From: Neisseria animaloris
Lineage (GTDB): Bacteria; Pseudomonadota; Gammaproteobacteria; Burkholderiales; Neisseriaceae
Assembly (NCBI RefSeq): GCF_900637855.1
Contig: NZ_LR134440.1
Location: forward strand, 1,860,001-1,924,000
Reading direction: 5' to 3'
Length of the DNA stretch: 64,000 nucleotides
The first letter of the stretch is position 1. Each line of letters starts with the position of its first letter. A model generated the notes under the pieces. That model did no database searches. It saw only the letters and a list, made by a program, of their open reading frames with translations, and was not told the DNA's origin. Both the position numbers and the translations under genes were made by a program. Shown piece after piece: positions 1 to 12,122 of the stretch.

Positions 1-521
1 ATAAATAAATATATTTTATGATTTATCACCAGACTCAATGTTCTCTGCACCTCTGGCGTTTTGGCAGCTTCGAAGTCAAAAAGAAAAAGAAAAATAAGCC
101 AAATCCCTAATATGTGAAATAAAAATTGAAATACTTTAAAAGCTTTGCCACGATCAGCCTTTATTGTCATATCTTTAACAAGATAAGGATTAATTGCCCA
201 AATTCCACAATCAAAAAGAATTTTGTTCTTTGCTTTCAATAGATTGAAAATTCTTTTATCAACCCCTTTAAAATACCAGTAAATCAGTACCAAGCTGACA
301 CTCGTACTTAAAAAAAATAAAAAGATTGAAAACAGTATCGTCAAATTCAAAGAGCGGGCTGCGGCATTGGCATGGTTTCCCACTTGCAAATATTGGATAA
401 ACCCCAAATTGAAATCAAGATTACCATAAACGTCCCCAATAAATATGGTATAAAAACTTAAAAAAATATTTGTAAGAAATAATATTAAAATTAACTTCAA
501 TACGCAGAAAATTTTTCTCAT
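1..521 (-). CDS. Partial hypothetical membrane protein, runs off the left edge
   Basis: The reading frame starts at an ATG at 521 and stays open for 173 codons to the window edge, so the C-terminus is missing. It begins MRKIFCVLKLILILF. I see a hydrophobic helix at about residues 3-22, a second at about 65-85 and a third at about 145-160. These suggest an inner-membrane protein with a soluble loop between helices. The start overlaps the stop of the upstream small ORF (ATGA), so the two are probably translationally coupled. Base composition is much more AT-rich than in the housekeeping genes to the right, which fits accessory or acquired DNA. I do not recognise the family. Confidence 0.55.
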   Translation of the reverse strand, partial: MRKIFCVLKLILILFLTNIFLSFYTIFIGDVYGNLDFNLGFIQYLQVGNHANAAARSLNLTILFSIFLFFLSTSVSLVLIYWYFKGVDKRIFNLLKAKNKILFDCGIWAINPYLVKDMTIKADRGKAFKVFQFLFHILGIWLIFLFLFDFEAAKTPEVQRTLSLVINHKIYLF

Positions 522-724
522 TGATAGTCCGATACCTTTTGCAATAAATATATACAAATGATATAAAATATTTTAATCAGGCTAAATTGAAATTGCAGCC
601 GAATATCTACACAAGCTTTCTTAGCCATTTTGACAAATATCCATTTTTGAATATTTAAAATAATCTGAACATTCATACGATCTAAAAAATCTAAGAATAC
701 AAACTCTCCTAATGCTTCAAGCAT
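518..724 (-). CDS. Small hypothetical protein coupled to the downstream membrane protein
   Basis: A 68-residue ORF starts MLEALGEFVFLDF and ends with a hydrophobic stretch (FSLIKIFYIICIYLL) followed by a short polar tail. The hydrophobic part could be a single C-terminal membrane helix. Its TGA overlaps the ATG of the next gene, which supports real translation. The Shine-Dalgarno before the ATG is weak (AAGATG), and an in-frame stop lies only four codons upstream. It shares the AT-rich composition of the left-edge segment. No function can be assigned, and it could also be the C-terminal remnant of a longer gene. Confidence 0.35.
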   Translation of the reverse strand: MLEALGEFVFLDFLDRMNVQIILNIQKWIFVKMAKKACVDIRLQFQFSLIKIFYIICIYLLQKVSDYQ

Positions 725-818
725 TTTATCATCTTAATCTGCAGACCCAAACCATCCCATCAAAACCCAACAAACGGCATATTAAAATGCTAATCAGCTA
801 CTTTTATGTGTATCAAAC

Positions 819-1055
819 TCAAGCCACCTGCTTAGGCAACTGCATTTGTTCTTCAGTCAGTTTTACCGCATCAATATAACGGCTATGGAATGTATCGTTG
901 GCCAACAGCACATCACCCATTTCACGCATTTGGTCGTCGGAATGGGTAATACCATCGCCCAAGCGAGTATTGGTATCTTGATAAGCGGTGTTAAATATTG
1001 GATATTTAAAGATTTGAGTGTGAAAAGTTCGCCTGCTTGCCTGTTGTTGTTCCGT
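819..1055 (-). pseudogene. C-terminal remnant of an unrecognised protein
   Basis: Minus-strand codons stay open from 1055 to a TGA at 819-821 and encode 78 residues with no plausible start. The last 55 residues look like real protein: charged and helical, including NTRLGDGITHSDDQMREMG and ending in LTEEQMQLPKQVA. An in-frame TAA lies immediately upstream, and the other two frames show no clear continuation. The best reading is a decayed 3' end of a gene truncated during rearrangement at this edge of accessory DNA. The plus-strand ORF across the same bases (846-1109) looks like a shadow. I do not recognise the family. Confidence 0.4.
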
Positions 1056-1136
1056 TTAGTTGGAACGCTGCTCCTGTTGATTCTGAATTCAAGGGGTCTT
1101 TTAAATTAAATATGTATAAATTAAATATGTAGCAAC

Positions 1137-2693
1137 CTATTCCTCCGGCAGCTTGGTAATCTTCACCCGTTCGATGCGTTGGCCTTCTTTTTCAATCACT
1201 TCAAAACGCCAGCCGTGGAAGTCGGCAAAATCGCCGGTATCGGGGATGCTTTGCAGCTCTTCCATGATTAAACCGGCAACGGTGTGGAAATCGGCATCTT
1301 CTTCTTGTGGCGGTAAATTCAGTTGCGGAGCCAATTCGACATATTCCAACGCACCGTCTACCGTCAAGCTTTCGTCTGCATGTGTTTGCAGAGTAGGTTC
1401 TTCTTCGCGTTCGAATTCTTCGGGGAATTCGCCGGCGATGGTTTCCAGCATGTCTTTCATGGTTGCCATGCCGAGTACTGCGCCGAATTCATCCACCACC
1501 AGCGCATAATCGGCACTGTTTTTCCTGAAAAGCTCGATAGCAGTCAGTGCGGTAGTACTGTCGGGCAATACCAATGGTTGCCGCAGGGCCGCTTGAATAT
1601 TCATTTCGCCTTCGTCAAGTAATTGGGCGAGCAGGTCTTTTTTATTGATATAGCCCAGCGGTTCGTCTACACCCGCTTTGCCGACTACCAACAAGCGGCT
1701 GTATGGCGTGTTTTGCAGTTGGGTGCGCTGTTCTTCTTTGCTTTGCGAAATATCCAAACGCTCGATGTCGCGGCGGGGAATCATCACGCCGAGAATGGGG
1801 CGTTCTGCCAGCGTGAGTACGCTGCGTATCATGGATTTTTCGTTTTCTTCAAAGTGGGAAATGTCTTCGGCTTTGTTGCCGGACTGCGCCAAAACGGTTT
1901 CGCGGATGCCCATCATACCCAGCACATTATCGGCTGTGCGTTTGCGCCACGAACTGCTGATGTAGTCGTTTTTGCGGGCGTTGCGCTGCGAAATCTGGTT
2001 GAACGCTTCGATAAGGATGGAAAAACCAATAGCGGCATACAGATAGCCTTTGGGAATCTGGAAGTGGAAGGCTTCGGCAATCAGGCTGAAACCGATCATC
2101 AGCAGGAAGCCCAAACACAGCATCACGACGGTAGGATGCTTGGCCACAAAATCGGTGAGCGGTTTGCTGGCCATAATCATGATGGTCATCGCCACAACAA
2201 CCGCAGCCATCGCCACAACGATATAGTCGACCATCGCCACGGCGGTAATCACGGCGTCAATCGAAAACACGGCATCCAGCACCAAAATCTGCAACACCAC
2301 GCCCCAAAACGGCGAGTGTTTTTTATGGGTGTCGGCAATGGCAAACTGATTGTGGCCTTCAATGCGTTCGTGCAATTCGGTGGTGGCTTTATACAGCAGG
2401 AACAAACCGCCGACGAGCATAATGATGTCTTTGCCCGACACGCTCATGCCGCTGATATGGAACAGCGGTTTGGTCAGCGTGATGATGTGCGCCATAAAAC
2501 CCAGCATCACCAAACGCATCAATACGGCCAGCACCAAGCCGGTGATGCGGGCTTTATCGCGTAGGGAGGGTTTGACTTTATTGGCTAAAATCGCCACAAA
2601 AACCAGATTATCAATGCCGAGCACGACCTCGAGAATCAGAAGCGTTGCAAAGCCCAACCATGTGTTCGGTTCGGCTAACCAACTGAAATCCAT
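1137..2693 (-). CDS. TerC-family membrane protein with CBS and CorC/HlyC domains (YoaE/YegH-like)
   Basis: The 518-residue length matches E. coli YoaE, and the sequence resembles it throughout. Residues 1-230 form a TerC-type transmembrane region with about seven helices. It carries both family signatures: ELEVVLGIDN-type residues near 22-29 (ExxxGxDN) and DAVFSIDAV at 140-148. A cytoplasmic CBS pair spans about 300-430 and a CorC_HlyC domain about 440-515. TerC proteins are implicated in metal-ion export or metalation of secreted enzymes; the substrate of this subfamily is not settled. The gene is monocistronic, and its 5' flank carries no obvious riboswitch. Several long antisense ORFs over it are shadows. 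Confidence 0.93.
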   Translation of the reverse strand: MDFSWLAEPNTWLGFATLLILEVVLGIDNLVFVAILANKVKPSLRDKARITGLVLAVLMRLVMLGFMAHIITLTKPLFHISGMSVSGKDIIMLVGGLFLLYKATTELHERIEGHNQFAIADTHKKHSPFWGVVLQILVLDAVFSIDAVITAVAMVDYIVVAMAAVVVAMTIMIMASKPLTDFVAKHPTVVMLCLGFLLMIGFSLIAEAFHFQIPKGYLYAAIGFSILIEAFNQISQRNARKNDYISSSWRKRTADNVLGMMGIRETVLAQSGNKAEDISHFEENEKSMIRSVLTLAERPILGVMIPRRDIERLDISQSKEEQRTQLQNTPYSRLLVVGKAGVDEPLGYINKKDLLAQLLDEGEMNIQAALRQPLVLPDSTTALTAIELFRKNSADYALVVDEFGAVLGMATMKDMLETIAGEFPEEFEREEEPTLQTHADESLTVDGALEYVELAPQLNLPPQEEDADFHTVAGLIMEELQSIPDTGDFADFHGWRFEVIEKEGQRIERVKITKLPEE

Positions 2694-3276
2694 AATACTT
2701 ATTATCCTTTTTTCATCATAACAAAAGGCAACCCGACAAAAGTCAGGCTGCCTGAATGGGGCGCATACACGAAAGGCATCGGGTAAAAATGCTCTGCTCC
2801 GCGTCTTTCATAATGTGGTGTATGCCTCAAGTTAAATAGAATCAGTAGTTTATCAGTTTGGTAAAGATAAGGCAAAAAAAGCTGCCGGTAATAAAATCCG
2901 GCTGCCGACGAAAAGCAGTTTCCGATTCATCGGTATCGTTTGTGGATTGAGGCCGTCTGAAAAGATTGCTACGGCGAAAGCTGTACGATGTTTGTTTTCA
3001 GGCGGCTTATCGGTTTTTATACGGTTTAATCCCGCTGGTCTACCAGCGGCGTTTCAGCAGCAGGAAGGCTTTATTTGCGCTTCAAGTGTCTGTGCACTCC
3101 GGTCGGATACAATATGCCGTCCTGCCTGTGCGGATAATGTACTTTATCCATACAAAGCGAAAGATACAAAGATTGAATCGGCATGAACGGGCATTTGTAT
3201 GCGATATAGGTGAAATAAGAGGCCGTCTGAAGTACCAAACGGCTGGTTTCAGACGGCCTCTTTCAGATTACCAACA
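2694..3276. other. Intergenic region between the YoaE-like gene and leuS
   Basis: These 583 bases hold uptake sequences near 2951 and 3222 and the leuS terminator at the right end. Short plus-strand ORFs (2947-3186, 2966-3712) run across the uptake motifs and into antisense leuS. They have no credible start site or protein-like composition. I see no RNA gene. Confidence 0.6.
3219..3260 (-). terminator. Inverted uptake-sequence pair, leuS terminator
   Basis: GAGGCCGTCTGAA and its exact inverse TTCAGACGGCCTC are separated by 16 bases just beyond the leuS stop. Paired uptake sequences of this kind commonly serve as intrinsic terminators in Neisseria. Confidence 0.75.
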
Positions 3277-5975
<2,699 letters not shown>

Positions 5976-6230
5976 GCAGTTTAATGAAGGGTTTTTGGGA
6001 AATGTAGGGAGGCCGTCTGAAAAGGTGCAGGCGTATTTTGAAGAGCCTGTCCAAGCTGCCGGTTCAAACTATGTCGTATTCTGTTGAGGTAAATCAAACA
6101 AATACTGCTTATATCCGGCTCTGCTTCTTTTTTTCCAATGCTTGCGACTTTTTAACCATTTTTTTTACACATTTGGATAAACAATACACACAAACATAAT
6201 GATTTAACCAACCTCAAGAAAGGAAATATT

Positions 6231-6809
6231 ATGCGCTTTTATGAATATTTAATTGAAAAAGTTGCCAATTCCGAGCAGCTGGGCATACATCTTTGCCGTA
6301 TCTCGATTGCCATCGTGTTTTTATGGATAGGCTGGCTGAAATTTATTCCCTACGAAGCCGACAGCATCGTACCTTTTGTAGCCAACAGCCCGTTTATGTC
6401 TTGGCTGTATAACGACCCTGCAAATTATCTTCAATATATGAATCATGAAGGGGCATTGATTCCCGAACATCGTGCCTGGCATGAAATGAATAATACTTAC
6501 GGCTATTCGAACGGCTTGGGCGTTGTGGAAATTGCGTTTGCCCTGATGTTGCTTGCCCACTATGTTTCTCCAAAAATCGGTTTCGTAGGTGCGGCATTAT
6601 GTTTCTTGACCCCTTTCGTTACCTACACATTTTTGATTTTCACCCCTGAAACTTGGGTTCATGGCAAAGATGCGCACACCGGATTCCCGTATCTTTCCGG
6701 TGCGGGACGTTTGGTTTTGAAAGATGCCATGATGTGTGCTGCAGGTTTTGTCGCTATGGTGGACTCTGCCAAAACGATTTTACGCAGGCAACGGAATAGA
6801 CATAGTTAA
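6231..6809 (+). CDS. rclC: DUF417 inner-membrane protein, RclC/YkgB-like
   Basis: The 192-residue protein matches the E. coli RclC (YkgB) pattern nearly end to end: an N-terminal helix with RISIAIVFLWIGWLKFIPYEAD, then FVANSP, NNTYGYSNGLGVVEI, and a conserved C-terminal HTGFPYLSGAGRLVLKD. About four transmembrane helices are visible. RclC belongs to the reactive-chlorine resistance regulon in E. coli, but rclA, rclB and rclR are not adjacent here. AAAGGAA sits seven bases before the ATG as a strong ribosome-binding site. The gene is bracketed by the true leuS 5' end on one side and a leuS 5' relic on the other, suggesting it was inserted by recombination. Confidence 0.85.
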   Translation: MRFYEYLIEKVANSEQLGIHLCRISIAIVFLWIGWLKFIPYEADSIVPFVANSPFMSWLYNDPANYLQYMNHEGALIPEHRAWHEMNNTYGYSNGLGVVEIAFALMLLAHYVSPKIGFVGAALCFLTPFVTYTFLIFTPETWVHGKDAHTGFPYLSGAGRLVLKDAMMCAAGFVAMVDSAKTILRRQRNRHS

Positions 6810-6872
6810 AGTGTTTACTTATCAGGCAGAAACGTTTTGACAAAATGAGGCCTCAGAATGCTCCGAGGCTTT

Positions 6873-7174
<302 letters not shown>

Positions 7175-7185
<11 letters not shown>

Positions 7186-7208
7186 AAAACAAAGCTTCAG
7201 ACGGCCTC
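7175..7208 (-). terminator. Inverted uptake-sequence pair, bioB terminator
   Basis: GAGGCCGTCTGAA and TTCAGACGGCCTC flank a short spacer, 26 bases beyond the bioB stop. The left arm is also the uptake sequence inherited with the leuS 5' duplicate. Confidence 0.7.
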
Positions 7209-7234
7209 TGTATTATCCTGTAACAGCTTTGCGG

Positions 7235-8242
7235 TTAAGCATCGGTCTGATGCTGCAACGGATACAGATCCAATTTTTCCATCAACACGCGGTCGCCGTC
7301 TTCTTCGGGGTTTTCAGTGGTAAGCAGTTTGTCGCCGTAGAAAATCGAGTTTGCACCCGCCATAAAACACATGGCCTGCATGGCTTCGGGCATGGCGGTG
7401 CGGCCGGCGGACAGGCGAACATAGCTTTTCGGCATGGTAATGCGGGCGACGGCGATGGTGCGCACGAATTCCGTCCAGTCCAAATCTTCGGCATCTGCGA
7501 GCGGCGTGCCTTCCACTTTTACCAATTGGTTAATCGGCACGCTTTCGGGCTGCGGGTCGAGGTTGGCGAGGCTGGCGATTAAGCCGGCGCGTTCGGGGCG
7601 GGTTTCGTTCATGCCCACGATGCCGCCGCAGCACACTTTCAAACCTGCGCCGCGCACTTTGCCCAGCGTGTCCATGCGGTCTTCGTGTTGGCGGGTGTGG
7701 ATGATGTCGTTGTAGCGGTCGGGGTCGGTGTCGAGATTGTGGTTGTAGTAGTCGAGACCGGCGTTTTTCAAATCTTCGGCCATGCCGTCTTCAAGCATGC
7801 CGAAAGTGCCGCAGGTTTCCAAACCCAAGCCTTTGACGGCTTTGATGATTTCCGACACGGTTTCTACGTCTTTCGGTTTGGGGCCGCGCCACGCCGCACC
7901 CATGCAGAAACGGCTGGCGCCGCGCGATTTGGCGATTTTGGCTTTTTCGAGAATTTCTTCCACGTCCATCATTTTGGCTTTTTCGAGGCCGGTGTTGTAG
8001 TGCGCCGATTGCGGGCAGTATTCGCAATCTTCGGGGCAGCCGCCGGTTTTGATGGAAAGCAGGGTGGAAAGCTGGACTTCTTGCGGGTTGAAGTGTTCGC
8101 GGTGGATGGCGGCGGCTTTGTAAACCAAATCCAAAAACGGCATTTCAAACAGTTCTTCAACTTGGCATTTGCGCCAGTATTGGGCGGTAGCATGGGGCTT
8201 GCGCTCGGTTTGGCGGCGCAAGGCTACGGGGGATACGGTCAT
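7235..8242 (-). CDS. bioB: Biotin synthase
   Basis: This 335-residue radical-SAM enzyme inserts sulfur into dethiobiotin, the last step of biotin synthesis. The radical-SAM cluster motif CPEDCEYC lies at residues 69-76 (C69, C73, C76, CxxxCxxC). The family's downstream RFCMGAAWR and YYNHNLDTD segments are present, with the conserved second-cluster ligands and Arg region following. Length is normal for the family. No other bio genes are adjacent, but accB, whose product carries biotin, lies 4 kb away. The start [10 protein letters not shown] gives a family-typical N-terminus with AAAGA upstream. Confidence 0.97.
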   Translation of the reverse strand: MTVSPVALRRQTERKPHATAQYWRKCQVEELFEMPFLDLVYKAAAIHREHFNPQEVQLSTLLSIKTGGCPEDCEYCPQSAHYNTGLEKAKMMDVEEILEKAKIAKSRGASRFCMGAAWRGPKPKDVETVSEIIKAVKGLGLETCGTFGMLEDGMAEDLKNAGLDYYNHNLDTDPDRYNDIIHTRQHEDRMDTLGKVRGAGLKVCCGGIVGMNETRPERAGLIASLANLDPQPESVPINQLVKVEGTPLADAEDLDWTEFVRTIAVARITMPKSYVRLSAGRTAMPEAMQAMCFMAGANSIFYGDKLLTTENPEEDGDRVLMEKLDLYPLQHQTDA

Positions 8243-8334
8243 ATCGTGTCTTTCTTTATCGGGTTTCGCAGCGGCGCAATGACGCTGACGTGCTCGGGCT
8301 GCAAGCGCAATGTTTACAGCGGCGGGTAATGTTG

Positions 8335-8365
8335 AGGCCGTCTGAAAACCGGTTTCAGACGGCCT
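8335..8365. terminator. Inverted uptake-sequence pair between bioB and the lipoprotein gene
   Basis: AGGCCGTCTGAAAACC is followed by GGTTTCAGACGGCCT, a near-perfect hairpin. It lies downstream of the lipoprotein gene at 8509-9318, so it probably ends that minus-strand transcript. Confidence 0.65.
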
Positions 8366-8508
8366 TGAAGCACGATTAGTTTAGCCAGTTTGTTTATCCC
8401 TGACAATGGTAATGCCGCCGGCACGGAGAATTGCCTGCCGGATCATCGGAAAACGGCGGCTGCATGGTTTGGTTGTGCAAAGTATTGATCGTAATAAAAG
8501 GTTTGTGT

Positions 8509-9318
8509 TTATTTTTTTGCTCCGAAAACCCCTTTAAAGTGGTTGGTGCCGGATTGTCCCGAGAAAATGCCGGCCATTTCCGCAGCATTGGGGCCGTAAA
8601 ACAAGCCGTCGATTTTATTGGCGGCATCTTCACGGCTGGTAAATAGATTGCCTTTGATATCGGCATTGAAATGCGCGGTTTCGAATTCCCGGTTGTTGGC
8701 GGAAATGTTGCCTTTAACGGTGTTGTCGGCAAAGTTTACGTTAAAGGTGGATTTCCCTTCTATGTGTGCCAAAACGTTGCCGGTAACGCTGTCTTTGCCG
8801 GTGTACAGTGCCAAACCGTTATAAACGGCCGTACCTTTTTCGGGCATTTGGTCGGACGGGGTCAGCTTGCCTTGGAAAAACAAGGTGCCGGTTGCCCCGC
8901 CTGCCGGTTCGAGTTTTGTGTGCCAGCCGTAAGCGGCATGTTTTAAATTATTTCCCAAAACAAGGTGTTCGTTTTTTGAAATATGGCGGATAACGGGTTG
9001 TGTTTCATCCGCTCCAGCAGGAATTAAATCGACAACCGTGCGCCCGATTTGCAAGGTGTGGACGCTGCCTATATTGTTGATCGGTGCGATGATCGGATCG
9101 CGTTTCAGGCTGCCGTCTACCCTTATTGAAGTGGATTGATAAACGCCGGTAATGTCCGTTAGGTTTTGATGCTGCTTGTTCGATTGTTTGCGCATCTGCT
9201 CCAAAGACTGTTGGAGGGTGGTATTCGTGGGGTGTGTGTTCGGGCTGCCGCCGCTTCCTGAACAAGCTGCCAGAGCGGAAACAAGTGTGCATGCTGTCAA
9301 TATTCTTTTGATTTTCAT
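8509..9318 (-). CDS. TbpB-type single-barrel surface lipoprotein
   Basis: A 269-residue lipoprotein has a clear signal with lipobox LAAC (Cys19), then a Gly/Ser/Thr/Asn-rich linker. The C-terminal half resembles the beta-barrel of transferrin-binding protein B and factor H-binding relatives: strand-rich sequence, then the signature GLFYGPNAAEMAGIFSG (about 238-254) and terminal GVFGAKK. Such lipoproteins are usually placed on the cell surface by Slam translocons and bind host proteins or haem carriers. Only one barrel is present, unlike the double-lobed TbpB. No Slam gene or TonB receptor is adjacent. The ligand cannot be predicted from sequence. Confidence 0.82.
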   Translation of the reverse strand: MKIKRILTACTLVSALAACSGSGGSPNTHPTNTTLQQSLEQMRKQSNKQHQNLTDITGVYQSTSIRVDGSLKRDPIIAPINNIGSVHTLQIGRTVVDLIPAGADETQPVIRHISKNEHLVLGNNLKHAAYGWHTKLEPAGGATGTLFFQGKLTPSDQMPEKGTAVYNGLALYTGKDSVTGNVLAHIEGKSTFNVNFADNTVKGNISANNREFETAHFNADIKGNLFTSREDAANKIDGLFYGPNAAEMAGIFSGQSGTNHFKGVFGAKK

Positions 9319-9560
9319 CGGTTATCTCTTTTTCTTTGAATAATTAACAATAAAAAATATTTTCTTTGGAAAAACGATTAAAACGTTTTCAAATGTAACA
9401 TAATCGTAAAGGAAAGGTATATTTAAGTAAGAATTTATTTATCCGGCAGGAAGAGGAGTGTTGTTTTTTATTCTATGTGTATGCTTTATAAATAAAAATT
9501 GTCTGTAATCAGAATTTCGGCGGCTGATATGGCGGTGAAGTTTGTTGTTAAGGAAAAGCA
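9319..9560. promoter_or_regulatory. AT-rich upstream region of the TbpB-like lipoprotein gene
   Basis: This AT-rich stretch precedes the lipoprotein gene. It contains an inverted repeat, ACGATTA at 9374-9380 and TAATCGT at 9401-9407, with a central AAACGTTT palindrome at 9381-9388. These could be regulator sites. I do not see a convincing Fur box, so iron control remains unproven. Confidence 0.3.
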
Positions 9561-9606
9561 TATCGGGAGGCCGTCTGAAAACACGGTTTCAGACGGCCTC
9601 CCGATA
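9561..9606 (-). terminator. Extended inverted uptake-sequence pair, prmA terminator
   Basis: TATCGGGAGGCCGTCTGAA pairs with its full inverse, giving a stem of about 20 bp around a short loop, just beyond the prmA stop. The stem extends past the 12-base uptake sequence on both arms. Confidence 0.75.
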
Positions 9607-9634
9607 CTTGCCGATGGTTTCAAACCGGATTGGA

Positions 9635-10522
9635 TCAGCGTTTAACGCCGCTCAAGCATGCCCAGCCGTCGTCGGTTCGGGCGGGAGCAAGCTCGAACCA
9701 TTGGTTGTAGATTTCGCTCATTTCTTCGATTTGTTCTTCCAAAATACCCGATAAAACAATGCGTCCGCCTTGTTTGGTGCGCTCTGCCAGCAGACTGCCG
9801 AGCATACGCAGCGGGTTGGCGAGGATATTGGCGACTACAACATCAAACTGGCCTTGCGGCAGGGCATCGGGCAGGTAGAAATCGGCGGGCGCATCGTTTT
9901 GAGCGGCGTTGCCGTTGCTGGCGCGGATGGCTTGTTCGTCGATATCCACACCGGTGGCGGAACCTGCGCCGAGTTTCAGGGCGGCTATGGCGAGGATGCC
10001 GGAACCGCAGCCGTAATCCAGCACCGATTCGCCGCCTTTCAGATTGCTGTCGAGCCATTGCAGGCAAAGGCGGGTGGTGGGGTGGCTGCCGGTGCCGAAC
10101 GCCAAGCCGGGGTCGAGTTGCAGGTTGACTGCATCTCCGGCGGGGGCTTCGTGCCATGAAGGGGTAATCCACAGGCGGTCGGAAATCCGGATGGGGTCGA
10201 ATTGCGCTTGGGTAAGGCGTACCCAGTCTTGTTCGGGCAGGAATTCTTTGTCGTATGCGGGGGTGGCAATGCAGCAGTCTTGCGCGGCGGCGGCGATAAT
10301 CGAAGCGGCATCGGTGTGCTCGTCGAACAGGGCAATCACTTTGCTTTGCTGCCAGATTTGTTCGGTGGGCATACCGGGTTCGCCGAAGATGGCTTGTTCG
10401 TTAGCGGTGCCTGCATAGGCATCTTCAATGGCGGCGGAAAGTGCGCCGTGCTCCATTAAGGCATCGGCAAGGCGTTCGGCGGTGTGGTCGTTTACGGCAA
10501 TGGTGATCTGTTGGTAAGACAT
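9635..10522 (-). CDS. prmA: Ribosomal protein L11 methyltransferase
   Basis: The 295-residue SAM-dependent enzyme trimethylates ribosomal protein L11. An N-terminal substrate-binding domain (MSYQQITIAVNDHTAERLADAL) precedes a Rossmann methyltransferase with motif I VLDYGCGSG near residue 166 and the catalytic-region NILANPL. I start at MSYQQ rather than 16 codons upstream, because the longer frame only translates an uptake sequence (PSEKQFQTAS). Two inverted uptake-sequence hairpins separate it from accC, so it is likely transcribed separately or by readthrough from accBC. Confidence 0.95.
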   Translation of the reverse strand: MSYQQITIAVNDHTAERLADALMEHGALSAAIEDAYAGTANEQAIFGEPGMPTEQIWQQSKVIALFDEHTDAASIIAAAAQDCCIATPAYDKEFLPEQDWVRLTQAQFDPIRISDRLWITPSWHEAPAGDAVNLQLDPGLAFGTGSHPTTRLCLQWLDSNLKGGESVLDYGCGSGILAIAALKLGAGSATGVDIDEQAIRASNGNAAQNDAPADFYLPDALPQGQFDVVVANILANPLRMLGSLLAERTKQGGRIVLSGILEEQIEEMSEIYNQWFELAPARTDDGWACLSGVKR

Positions 10523-10619
10523 GGCATCTTTCAAGGTTGAGGCCGTCTGAAACTGTTTTTCAGACGGCATGTGTTCGGGAAAGTGGTGGTCATTCTAACG
10601 GATAAGTGCCTATTGAAAA

Positions 10620-10647
10620 AGGCCGTCTGAAATCTTTCAGACGGCCT
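10620..10647 (-). terminator. Inverted uptake-sequence pair after accC
   Basis: AGGCCGTCTGAAA pairs with TTTCAGACGGCCT across a three-base loop, 20 bases beyond the accC stop. A second, looser pair lies at about 10540-10570 in front of prmA. Confidence 0.7.
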
Positions 10648-10667
10648 CCATGCGGGCGGATACGTGC

Positions 10668-12029
10668 TTATTTGGCTTCCCTGGCTTTTTTCTCTTCCAG
10701 CCATTTTTCGAGATAGTGGATGCTCACTCCGCCTTGGCTGAAGCCGGGGTCGATAAACAAATCGCGGTGCAGGGCAGTGTTGGTTTTGATGCCGGTAATC
10801 GCCAGCTCTGCCAACGCCACGCGCATTTTGGCCATGGCTTGTTCGCGGGTTTTGCCGTGTACGCAGATTTTGCCGATCAAGCTGTCGTAGTTTGGCGGTA
10901 TGCGGTAGCCTTGATAAATGTGGCTGTCGACGCGGATGCCGAGGCCGCCGGGCAGATGGCAGCTTTCAATCAGGCCGGGGCTGGGGATGAAGTTGTAAGG
11001 GTCTTCGGCGTTGATACGGCATTCGAATGCGTGGCCTTCGAGCCGGATGTCTTTCTGCTGGTATTGCAGGGGCAGGCCGCTGGCAACGCGGATTTGTTCC
11101 TGCACGATGTCGACACCGCTGATGAGCTCGGTAACGGGGTGTTCCACTTGCACGCGGGTGTTCATTTCGATGAAGAAGAATTCTCCGTCTTCATACAAAA
11201 ATTCAAATGTGCCCGCGCCGCGGTAGCCGATGCGTTTGCAGGCGGCTACGCAGGCTTCGCCGATTTTTTCACGTTCGGCTTGGGTGATGCCGGGCGCAGG
11301 GGCTTCTTCAATGACTTTTTGGTGGCGGCGCTGCATGGAGCAGTCGCGCTCGCCCAAGTAAATGGCGTTGCCGTGCTCGTCGGCGAGAACTTGAATTTCG
11401 ACATGGCGCGGTTTTTGCAGATAGCGTTCCATGTAAACCATGGGGTTGCCGAATGCGGCTCCGGCTTCGGTTTTGGTCATTTCCACCGATTTGAGCAGGT
11501 CTTCTTTTTTCTCGACCACGCGCATGCCGCGTCCGCCACCGCCGCCGGATGCTTTGATAATCACGGGGAAGCCCACTTTATCGGCAATTTTTAAGATTTC
11601 TTTGTCGTCGTCGGGCAATGCACCGTCGGAACCGGGTACACAAGGTACGCCCGCTTCGATCATGGCATGCTTGGCCGACACTTTATCGCCCATCATGCGA
11701 ATGGTGTCGGGACGGGGGCCGATAAAGGTAAAACCCGATTGTTCCACTTGTTCGGCGAAGCTGGCGTTTTCAGCCAGAAAGCCGTAGCCGGGATGGATGG
11801 CATCGGCACCGGTTACTTCGGCGGCAGAAATAATGGCGGGAACATTCAGATAACTTTGCGGGGAAGGGGCGGGGCCGATACATACGGATTCATCGGCCAG
11901 TTTTACATGCAGGCTGTCTTTGTCTGCTTCGGAGTGTACGGCTACGGTGGCGATACCCATTTCGCGGCAGGCGCGTAATACGCGGAGCGCGATTTCGCCA
12001 CGGTTGGCAATCAAGACTTTTTTCAACAT
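10668..12029 (-). CDS. accC: Biotin carboxylase subunit of acetyl-CoA carboxylase
   Basis: The protein carboxylates biotin on AccB using ATP and bicarbonate, the first half-reaction of malonyl-CoA formation. It has 453 residues from [20 protein letters not shown], the canonical AccC N-terminus. An upstream in-frame ATG nine codons earlier is disfavoured. The glycine-rich ATP-grasp loop [10 protein letters not shown], the [10 protein letters not shown] segment and the [14 protein letters not shown] active-site region are all present. It lies 93 bases downstream of accB in the usual accBC operon order. Confidence 0.98.
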   Translation of the reverse strand: MLKKVLIANRGEIALRVLRACREMGIATVAVHSEADKDSLHVKLADESVCIGPAPSPQSYLNVPAIISAAEVTGADAIHPGYGFLAENASFAEQVEQSGFTFIGPRPDTIRMMGDKVSAKHAMIEAGVPCVPGSDGALPDDDKEILKIADKVGFPVIIKASGGGGGRGMRVVEKKEDLLKSVEMTKTEAGAAFGNPMVYMERYLQKPRHVEIQVLADEHGNAIYLGERDCSMQRRHQKVIEEAPAPGITQAEREKIGEACVAACKRIGYRGAGTFEFLYEDGEFFFIEMNTRVQVEHPVTELISGVDIVQEQIRVASGLPLQYQQKDIRLEGHAFECRINAEDPYNFIPSPGLIESCHLPGGLGIRVDSHIYQGYRIPPNYDSLIGKICVHGKTREQAMAKMRVALAELAITGIKTNTALHRDLFIDPGFSQGGVSIHYLEKWLEEKKAREAK

Positions 12030-12122
12030 ACGGTGTCTTTCGGAATGAACGGGCAAAGTTTGCGGACTTTGGTTCTGACGGGTTTCAGACGGCCCGATAC
12101 ATAACCGAGGCCGCCTGAAATA

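Noticed and set aside
1623..2564. 313-residue plus-strand ORF antisense to the YoaE-like gene
   Set aside because: It mirrors a well-supported conserved gene, is His/Gln-rich as antisense frames are, and has no start signals or domain.
8394..8732. 112-residue minus-strand ORF overlapping the lipoprotein gene end
   Set aside because: A shifted frame of the lipoprotein gene with Pro/Lys-rich shadow composition.
9319..9480. Possible Fur box upstream of the TbpB-like lipoprotein gene
   Set aside because: AT-rich, but no sequence close to GATAATGATAATCATTATC; iron control not claimed.
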